Below, piece by piece: positions 55,382 through 64,000 of a stretch of 64,000 bases of DNA. The stretch's first letter is position 1. Each line of letters begins with the position of its first letter. The stretch covers positions 1,984,001 through 2,048,000 of the forward strand of contig JAGKQI010000101.1 of the NCBI GenBank assembly GCA_018806915.1, written 5' to 3'. Made by a program: the position numbers and the translations under genes. This stretch comes from Phytophthora colocasiae. Taxonomy: Eukaryota; Oomycota; Peronosporomycetes; Peronosporales; Peronosporaceae. The notes under the pieces were generated by a model. It was given only the letters and a program-made list of their open reading frames with translations. It did no database searches and was not told the DNA's origin.

Positions 55382-58300
55382 TTATACAGGAGGAAGCCGC
55401 TGGGACGATGGTGGAACTGGTTTCCTGGTGTACTGCTGCTGTCTGTGCTGAGGAGAATTGCTGGATCCTGTCAGTGCGAACTTTAGATCACCACCGAGAG
55501 TCTTCTGCAGCTTCCTGTGATGCGGTCCTTGAGCTGCTGAATGTGGTCTTTCTGGAATTCTGCCTCCCTCATCTTCTCCTTCCGCTCTCGCATGACTTCA
55601 CTGCTGACGGAGAGCTTCTTGTTCGCTGCACTGTTGGCAATCGACATGGTGGACTGGTACTTGGCTTCACGCACCTCCTGTGTCTGCATTCGCACGTTGT
55701 GGAATTCGCGTCGCAATTCATTCACCTGCGTGGTTAGGACGGCGTTTTCACGCTGTAGTCGGTGCAGTTCGCTCTCGCTGATTGCCATCCCTTTCATGAT
55801 CTTCCGCTTGAGTGATTCCACTTCCTTCTCTAGGTATTCCCGCTGGCGGTTGTACTCGGCCTGCGAGTTGGGCTCTTTAGCGTCAGGGGTGACTCCATCC
55901 TCATACTTTTGTTCAGCGCCATGACTGCAACCTTGAGAGCCTTCTTGTTATCCAGTTGTGCGCACCCCAGTAAATCTGACTGCACCTGCCGTACTAATGC
56001 TTTCCCCAATGCTACCTGTGCAGCTTGCAAGTTGAGCTCCTTCTGCATGCCGTCCATCTTGAGTCGTAGCTCCCTGATCATCAGGTCCAAAGCAGCATTG
56101 CTCTTATGATACTGCTCCAACTCAGCATCCATCTCTTCGATCTGCGTCTTCATATCGGCGATTTCCTGCTCCCGCGGCTCGATCTTGACGCTTGAGCTCC
56201 TTGATCTGTGTAGTCCAGCACAAATTTGAATTTCTCCAGCTCCTGATTCTTCTTCTTCAGGTCGTAGATGCGCTTCTCCTTGTCTTGAATGGTCTCTTCA
56301 CGCTCTCGGATCTCTTTCTTGTGACCTTGGATATCCTTTTCCAGCCCTCGGATATTCTCCGCCAACTCCTTGCCCTTCTCCTCAAGAGATCGGATCTCCT
56401 CACGTTGGTCTTCGATGTCCTTCTGCAGTGCAGAGAACTTCTTCTTCATGATTCCGTTCTCACCTTTGAGGCGCAAAGTGGCTTCGCGCTCATCCGACAG
56501 CTTGAGCTCGTATTTGGTCTTTAGCTCCTCCACTTCAAGTTCAGCATCCTCTTCAAGAGCTCGCTTGAGAGATTCATTTGACGTGATGAGCTCGTCCTTG
56601 GAGCGAGCGCACACAGCCTGCAGTTCCTGCTCATGAGCTACTTTTGGTCGTATTCGGTCGTCATTTCAGCTAGAAATTGCGTGTGGCTCTCGACAAGTAG
56701 ATGATTTTCCTCTTCAAATCGAGTGTTCTGCTCACCACGTGCCTGCTCCAGAGCAGCATACCGCGCCTTCTCAGCTTCTACCTTAGCTTCGTATGTGGTT
56801 TTCAGCTCCTGCACTTCACTTCGGTGTGTTGCAGCCATTTCACGCATTTTCTTTGATATTCATTCTCCATTTCATTCTTGTCATTCTGCAGGTCGCCGCA
56901 ACGTTGTCTATCTTGTGTCAACTCGGCTGTAAATTTGTCCGAGACCTCCTTGATTTTCTCCTTGTAGTTGAGATCCTTCAACCGAAGCTGATACTCGTTG
57001 TGCAGTGTCAATTCATCCACCTTTGACTTGAGTTCGTTCATGAGACGGTTCTTCTCCTCCAAATCGGACTTGGTTACCAGGATTTCCTCCGCAAAGGGTA
57101 GCCCTGGAGCCATTAGCTCCGTTACCGCCCCTCCAGCCGTTGTGCTTTCACTTCGTGTCTCTCTCGACCCAGTTGCCCCAACCCAGGGCTAACACCATTT
57201 CCACCTCCTTTCCCGATAACGTTTTGTGTCTCAAATATGCACAACGAGCCATCTTCTCCAGCAGAGAAGAGAAACTGATTGTCGAACGATAGGCGAAGCC
57301 GTGACACTGGGAGGTCATGGCAGTGATACTCTGTGTATGACTGGGACACTGAGCCTCCGCCTGCTGAAGAAGCTACTAGCGGTCCATTCTGGCCCGGGGA
57401 CAAGATGGAGCCTGGAGATACTTGCCCGATTCCAGTCAGCAGTGCCAGCGTAGGAGGCGGATGATCTTTCTCAAGCGGTAAACGGTATAATCTCACCGTA
57501 CCAGGACGACCAGGCTCCGCGGATCCGACGAACAGCACTTGCTGTGACGTAGCGAGGGCTATTGGACCCAACGTAGCTCCACCTCCGCCAGTCCAATGCT
57601 CGGTCCGGGCAACACCTGTTGCCATATCTATTTCCTTTCAACATATTGTCAGAACCTGTGACGAACGCTACTTCTCCTTCGGGAGATAACGCAGCGTCAA
57701 TGTATGAACAACGAGCTTGAGAATGACCGCTCACCAACTTTCGATGCCCCGCGTAGACTCCACAGCAGTACTGCACCATCCGCACCACAAGAGAGTAATC
57801 GTCGATCATCAGGCTTCCATGATAGAGCTGTCACCCGATTCGAATGCCCTCGCAGTACAGCCAATAGCTCACCCGTGTACGTAGCGTATACGTGAACGAC
57901 ATTGTTGTTAGCAGCCGCGAAGAATTGACCACCATTCGAGAACCGAACTTCACGACAGCCTTTGATGGCAAATTACGACAAGAGCGGATGTCGTCCATGA
58001 GGACATTGAGCATCCGAAGCTTGTCAGTGAAACCTACAACAACGTGTAGGCCTGACGGATGGAACGCCACGCATAAAGCGTCTTCACGGAAGAATTTAAG
58101 GATATCGGTCGACTTGTCCAGATAATTCCACACCTCACAGACCGATCTAGTGCACACGTGAGCAACTAGCGGCTTGCGAATACACGTGTCAAGTCCAGTG
58201 ATATGACTGCTCCGCATTACGCACGCACTCGGCGCGTGAAAGGCAGTCGAGACGAGCTCGAAAATTCATGGCATCTTCTTTGAGAAATGTCGGTGCTTGA

Positions 58301-59226
58301 GAGTGTCAGCGCATGTACAGTTGGTTGTTTTCAAGCGAACACACAAGCAGGTCTTCACTGGGACTGATCGCTAAGTCCTTGATCGTGCATGGTATCGCAC
58401 CTCAATTCGAAATGTCTTCGCTCCTTCTTGTAATTACTCGCGAGATCCTCCCGTCGTCGATAACTTCGGTCGTGAGATGCGTACACAACCACCAGACCTG
58501 CCGCAGACGCAACCCCTTCGGAGTAACCTGGCGAACGAGTTCATAAAGCTGCCATCGCCTGTCGTTCCAGTGGTTGCCGGTGTTGGGTATCTGCTCCGCA
58601 AACTCAAACTGCTCAAAAGCGTCACAATTCCTCTGAATCAGTGGACGCTACAACCACGATCGTCCTGAGACCTGCAAGCGTGGCGTAGGGAAGTGCGCAG
58701 GTTCTCGCTTTAGTGGCGTCGCTCTGTAGTCGGAGCTTCGTCCGTCCAGAAATCGGAAAAAACTTCTGAGCAATCCGTTACCACTCACACAGATCGTCAT
58801 CGGGTCGATTGGACTGAAACCTGCTTGATGCACTGTATGTGCTCCTTTGCGGCGTCGGAGATACCTTGACGCACGCGAGCAGTTTGGCCTTCCTCCCACA
58901 ACTACAAAGCGACAAGATCCAGTCCGGTGCGCTTCTCCTGTGTGACGCAGTACTTGCTGTCACCCGAAAAAGGCGACCCAGACACATGTGTCTGCTTGTC
59001 CGCTCACTGAAGCGTCGAACGGTCTTACGGCGTCGTAAACGTGTTGAGGTCTGTGGATGTGGCACGACGGTTTTCGCTCCGCTCTGCTCCGCCACAGCCA
59101 CGTAAGCGCTTGTTGGGCGAAACAGCGAGTGCCGTGGATGCCTCGTCCATTAGATCTCAACTCCAGCGTATGAACTGGCTGTTCCTTAGACTCGAAGATT
59201 GCAGATGATAAACGTTGTGACCGCAC
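55382..59226 (-). CDS. CFAP57: Cilia- and flagella-associated protein 57 (WDR65)
   Basis: N-terminal WD40 propellers: SDxKYCVTQ and [17 protein letters not shown] (about 58760), then [33 protein letters not shown] and [16 protein letters not shown] (about 58000-58200), and [20 protein letters not shown] (about 57230). The C-terminal half is coiled coil with the family blocks [20 protein letters not shown] (about 56960), [20 protein letters not shown] (56440) and [20 protein letters not shown] (56240). The order follows animal CFAP57, an axonemal protein linked to inner dynein arms; oomycete zoospores are flagellated. Many one-base frame breaks. The 3' end at 55382 is reached by one more shift after QLKDRIT. 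Confidence 0.88.
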
Positions 59227-59781
59227 GGGTATATGAGTACGCTTTCTCTTCTTGCAGAACGCGACAGTATTAATGTGCCTGCTAATTCCCCTTTAGACCG
59301 AAGAAGTGGCTAGTAACATCTACTGCTTAGCTTTAATACATACAGTATACTATTAATTGATGATGCTATCTTACCGATGAATGAGCCCCGGTGCGCTGCT
59401 GCTGGTGCTGGCGGTGCCCGTCATGGCCGCCTCCCGAGCAGGTTGAAGCGTTCCGCAACGTCGCTTCAAGGAATAAATAAATAAAAAACCGACAATATAT
59501 TGTTGTGTGTACCACTCCATTTATAATGGTGTCCACTACACCAAGTGCCGTCCGCCAGCAGATTTTTTCCCTCATCGCTTCCCTTGGCGTCCAGTGGCTT
59601 GGAGAGAATCTGTAGGACCGCGCTCGAGCAGGTGAGTGTCATTACGCTGTGACGCCCGCGTACGCTGCTCACAAGTTATGTGGCGCTCTGGGGCCGATGC
59701 GGGATAAATTACGCTTGGTTTACTATGCAGCAGCATTAATTAACCGTTCTTATTTTGAAATAATAGACCCCCTTTTCATCG
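59227..59781. other. Divergent promoter region of CFAP57 and eIF2-gamma
   Basis: Nothing coding is supported in 555 bases. The part before the eIF2-gamma ATG is AT-rich (ttattttgaaataatag near 59750). Confidence 0.45.
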
Positions 59782-61248
59782 ATGCCGGAACTTCGTACAG
59801 AAGCACCTGGCGGTGTAAGACCTGACGAAGCTCAAGATTGGAAGAGTTTTTACCCGCCTGACGCCGGAGGTTATCAGTCGTCAGGTATGGCAATAACTCC
59901 TGGGGCGTTTATTGAAGATGTTTTCTAATGGTAAGTTATATATTTCAGGCTACCGCATCAACATCGTAACGATTGGTCAAGTGTCGCCCACGGTAAATCT
60001 ACAGTGGTGAAGGCCATCTCGGTGCAGACGGATTATGCGCTTCAAGAACGAACTGGAGCGTAACATTACCATCAAGCTCGGTTATGCCAATGCCAAGATC
60101 TACCGCGCCGAGAACGGCACGGGCATCGGGTGCTACCGCGCGTTCGGCAGCTCCAAGCCTGACCGCTTTGTGGATGAGAATGATGAGTACACCACGTGGG
60201 TGCTGCAGCGTCACGTGTCTTTCGTCGACCGTCCTGGTCACGACATTCTCATGGTTACGATGCTTAACGGAGCCGCCGTCACGCGGATGCCGCGTTGCTG
60301 CTGGTGGCCGGCAAATGGCGTGTAGCTCCGCAGCCAGGCAGACGTCCGAGCACTTGGCTGCTATTGGTGATCGCGTGTCTTCAGAACATCATCATCCTGC
60401 AGAAATGGGCGGATTTGATTAAGGAGGACGCCGTTGTGGCCCAGCACGAGCAGATTACAGTTCGTGGCCGGTAATGGTCGCCCACGATGCTCCTATTATC
60501 CCGATCTCACAGCAGTACAACGTGGACGTAGTCTGCGAGTACATCTGCCGCAACATTCTAATCCCGAAGCGTGACTTCACATCGAAGCCCAAGCTCATTG
60601 TCATCCGTTCGTTCGATGTCAACAAGCCCGGTGAAGATGTTGAGAACCTGAAGGGTGGTGTTGCTGGTGGCTCCATCCTCGAGGGTGTGCTGCGTGTGGG
60701 TGACGAGATCGAAGTGCGCCCTGTGGACGTCAGCGGGCGATGAGGAGGGCAAGATGACGTGTGTGCCTATTTTCGCGTGTGATTGTGTCGCTGTACGCGG
60801 AGTAAGAACGACCTGCAGTCTGCCGTCCCCGGTGGTCTTATCGGTGTAGGAACGCACACACTCCTGACGCTCACGCGCCCGATCGTCTGGCGGGTCAGGT
60901 GCTGGGTCTGAAGGGCAGCCTGCCGCACGTGTTCACGGGAGCTCGGAAATCACTTTGTCGTTGTTGAAGCGTCTGCTGGGTGTGAAGACCCAGGAGGGCA
61001 GTACACGTCCAAGGTGCAAAAGCTCTCAAAGGCTGAGGTGCTCATGGTCAACATCGGTTCGACGGCCACGGGTGGCAAGGTGCTGGCTGTGAAGCAGGAT
61101 CTTGTTAAGATTCTGCTCACGGTCCCCGTGTGCACGCAGGAGGGAGAGGAAGATTACTATCAGTCGCCGAATTGACAAGCATTGGCGCCTTATTGGTTGG
61201 GGCCAGATTCGCCGTGGCAGCCGGATCGAGATCGCCGACTCTGAATAG
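59782..61248 (+). CDS. EIF2S3: Translation initiation factor eIF2 subunit gamma
   Basis: eIF2-gamma binds GTP and initiator Met-tRNA. The start is [17 protein letters not shown]; an intron (59885-59948, GTATGG...TTTCAG) follows. Then come the P-loop region (VAHGKST, in a frame displaced by one base), switch 1 [35 protein letters not shown] (Arg where most have Cys), [86 protein letters not shown] and the end [18 protein letters not shown]. The zinc-knuckle cysteines found in many homologues are largely absent. At least six single-base frame breaks, including inside the P-loop, in a gene that should be essential, point to sequence error. Confidence 0.92.
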
Positions 61249-61525
61249 ATACATATCGCGTCCAGCCCATCTCGTGTTGCAGCAGCGAAGAGTAAGTCAT
61301 CGAGCGCGCCAGAGGAAGGAAGCAAGGAAAGGATCAGATGGAGATGGAAGAGCGAATAGCGGGGTCTGGAGCTCGTGTAGTAAATGGTAATTCCAGCCTC
61401 AAGCAGCTTGTTCACTTTGTTTTACAATTTTGAGTAGCCACAACCTCATGCAAAGCAACTTGCTTTTGTCTTTATCTAGCACGGGATGAAGTCCATTCCT
61501 GTCGTAACCTACCGCTGCAACAACC
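61249..61525. other. Convergent 3' region of eIF2-gamma and LeuRS
   Basis: No gene is seen; both neighbours end here. Confidence 0.5.
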
Positions 61526-64000
61526 TTACTGGGCGTAGACGTAGATGGCGGGGTTTGCCCGGTGACGCTGTCTCCATCTTCTTCTTCGCATCGGAGTTAG
61601 GAATCTCCTCGCCCACGTAATAGAACTGCAGCACAAAATCAACAAACGTCAGAAACAGATCAACAAAATCGTCGTAGCAAGCATCTTACGTCAATGTCCT
61701 GGAGGTCAAGCGATCAGAGGTACAGCTTGTTAGGGGAGGCAAGCACAATTTCTTCTTGGTCGTACGGCATCCTGTAACATAGCAACATTGCTGGGGCAAG
61801 GCATAAATGTGGCAAACAGGAGCTTAATAGCCGTACATCAGCTCCAGCGCCTCACGGCCACGCAGCTCAGCCTCCGCCTTGATGGAAGGCAGCGAACCGT
61901 ATGACATTCTTCGTAAGCTTCTTCAGCTGAGTCGTCCTTAGTGATCTCACCCTTGAGCTGCTTCATGAAGTCAGCGGGGAACTGCTTGGTCGCGTCATCG
62001 AACACACCACCCATGAACACGAGAACCTTCTGCTGCCACTCAGGGAACTCCGTGGTAAGGCACACTCCGAGCGTGCGTAGGCTTCTTGGCAGGCTCGGCT
62101 GGGGCGGCCCTTCTTGCCTCTTCTTCTTGTTGCCGCTCTTGGTAAGCGCCTCGCCGGAAGCTGGCGCACCACCTTGTTTAGGAAGTCACCGGCACGCAGA
62201 AGCGCATGGTCGACTTCCTCGACCACTGGCCAGGAGCCACGGACACGAAGCCTTCCTTTGCCAATAGCAGTCCACATGTACTCGCAGAAGTGCGGGCAGA
62301 TAGGGGAGAGAAGATGACGAGCTGCGACTCGATGAAGCGCATGATGACGTCGTGGTGCATCGGGTACCTCGCTACGGGCGCAGATGTCACGGTACGAGTC
62401 ACGAGCGATCTGGCACTCGAAGAAACTCGTGTGGAGACCCTCACGCCACTGCAGACGCTCGTAGAATGAAGTTGTCGCTGCTGATCAGGTTGTTCATCTG
62501 GTTCAGGAACACCTTTGTCATTGAAGTTAAGCTTCGCCCGTGCGCAGCGAAGCCTTGTCCTCCACGGTGCGCTTGATCCACTCCTTCTCGGTGGTAAGAC
62601 GCAAGATTACGGCCGTGCGGCACGTGCTCCAGGAGTGAGCGAAGTTAGCATCGTCCATACCATCACCAGCGTCAGCGCGCAAGCGAAACGAGTGGCATCA
62701 GCACCAAACTCGGCAGCGCAGTCCTTGAGCGTCAGGAAGTTACCCAGGGATTCTGACATCTTCTTTCCGTCCACCTGCACGTGGCCATTCGTGAAGAAGC
62801 CACGCGGCTACTTGGACGGGTCGTCACGCCAGATTTCAGCGTGGTTGTACAGGCACATCGTCAAGTGGTTGGTGATCAGGTCCTTGCCAGAAGCACGGAC
62901 ATCAACGGGGCACCAGTACTCGAACTCGTCACGGATCTGCTTCAGCACGTCCAGCGGAATCGTGGACTCCGTGGGGGCGATGCCTTCAGGAAGATGTAGT
63001 CGAATTCTCCTTGGTCATCTGCTCAGGCTTGATGCCGTGCGGACCCAGCTTCGAGCCGTCCAGGTTGGCCCAAAGATGGTGCGCGATGGTGCAGTAAGTT
63101 ACATAGATGGTCGAGTCCGTAAGCGACTCCACCACAAACTCGGGGTCCCACGGGAGACGCGTTCCCAGACCGGACTGGCGGCACGGCGCCCACTCCTTCA
63201 GCCATCCAAGGGTAGACTTGTATTCGCCAAGAGCCACCGGGTTAAAGGCGTCGAAGGTCTTCGAGTCACTGATATGGTCCATCACGCGCTTCTTCCAGTC
63301 CTCGGCGCCGTAGGTCAGGTACCATTGGTCCAGGTGAGCAACCACGCACTCGTCGCCACTGGGCGAGACATCACCAGTGATTCAGGCTCCCAGTACGGGA
63401 TACCGTGGCCAGCGTCCAGTAGCTCCTGGCGCATGATAGCCTTGGCATCACACACCTTCTTACCCTTCTGCGAACTCACAAGCGAGAACGCCCTCGCAGA
63501 AGCCCCTTTGAGGTACACGAGCTCCTTAGCCTTGGCCAGCGCTTGTCCCCGTCGTTCTGCGACACGATCTTGAGGTCGTTACAGACCTTCTCAGCAGCCA
63601 TGTCGCCGAAGCCCTGGATCTCGATAATAGGCACAGGCTCAAACGAGCAGCACCATGTGGTCCTGAATACCGTACTTCTCACGCAGAGGAGCCTTCTGTT
63701 TCAGGTCACGGAAGGCGGCGAAGTCATCCGGCGAGTCCGACGGCACACTTCATGACTACACCCGTACCCTTGCCTGCTGGAAATGGTGAGCAGCGGCAGC
63801 GTGTAGATAGTGTCGTATGGCGCGTTGGGCGACGACAGCGGCAGGCCCAGCAGGTCCCAGCCCTTCATCTCTAGCGCAGGCATTCCTCCTTGCCCCAGTA
63901 GACGCGCGAGTACTCCTGGTGAGCTCAGGTTACGAGCGGCGCGCGGCGGCTCATGACGAAGACGTCGTTGTCGCCGCGTTGATGAGGAAAGCACCGTAGT
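61526..64000 (-). CDS. LARS1: Cytosolic leucyl-tRNA synthetase, 5' end beyond window
   Basis: The enzyme charges tRNA-Leu. Visible from right to left: CP1 editing domain ([26 protein letters not shown]), [74 protein letters not shown], the signature loop [12 protein letters not shown] (about 62745; usually KMSKS), the anticodon-binding helices ([20 protein letters not shown]) and a C-terminal part [14 protein letters not shown] ... [20 protein letters not shown] ending at 61526. Introns are likely at about 61772-61840 and 61640-61690. It stops at the PGKP block and lacks the extra C-terminal domain of human LARS1. Many one-base frame breaks. Confidence 0.88.

Noticed and set aside
32440..64000. 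Reading GDH2, CFAP57, eIF2-gamma and LeuRS as pseudogenes
   Set aside because: Breaks are isolated single-base indels with conserved residues kept on both sides, across neighbouring conserved genes; sequence error is simpler.
1..64000. tRNA or rRNA genes
   Set aside because: No cloverleaf or rRNA sequence was noticed by eye; the only tRNA-like match is the copia primer-binding site.

Overview
The window looks like an oomycete, most likely a Phytophthora or a close relative. The evidence is secreted Kazal-type protease inhibitors of oomycete style in tandem, short introns of about 50-70 bp, close matches to the oomycete Inr-FPR core promoter (GCTCATTYYNCAWTTT) just upstream of several genes, a flagellar gene (CFAP57) as expected for a zoospore maker, and repeat-rich intergenic DNA with Ty3/gypsy, Ty1/copia and pogo-like elements. 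The genus is inference.

Layout. 1-5.3 kb: 5' part of a gypsy-like LTR element on the minus strand (gag, protease, start of pol). It is strikingly full of GATC and carries a clear candidate -1 ribosomal frameshift signal at the gag stop. 5.3-7 kb: a decayed pogo-type transposase and a relic of the CCDC47 gene. 7-30 kb: five Kazal inhibitor loci (K1-K5, all minus) and three large tandem copies of a Kazal + CCDC47 unit; only the rightmost CCDC47 has its signal-peptide exons. A complete gypsy element (11389-20807, LTRs about 710-715 bp, 5-bp target duplication) sits inside the Kazal gene K3. 30-38 kb: a coiled-coil gene, mitochondrial NAD-glutamate dehydrogenase, and a MORN-repeat/coiled-coil gene. 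38-52 kb: a tandem family of seven related multi-membrane-span proteins (M1-M7, four fairly complete) of unknown function, broken up by an ankyrin-repeat gene and a complete copia element (40259-45574, target duplication GAATC). 52-64 kb: conserved genes: a coiled-coil protein, a CENP-B-like DNA-binding protein, an LSm10-like protein, CFAP57/WDR65, eIF2-gamma and cytosolic leucyl-tRNA synthetase (runs off the right edge).

Quality caution. Nearly every long conserved gene here (GDH, eIF2-gamma, LeuRS, CFAP57) is broken by isolated one-base indels, often in homopolymers, while the protein stays recognisable on both sides. I read most of these as consensus sequence errors, so coding spans below cover several frames, and 'broken' calls on less conserved genes are provisional.

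Most interesting: (1) the slippery heptamer plus hairpin at the gag stop of the first gypsy element; (2) the roughly eight-fold GATC excess confined to that element; (3) the seven-copy membrane protein family with a conserved last exon ending in YGTV; (4) the Kazal/CCDC47 array with headless CCDC47 copies.
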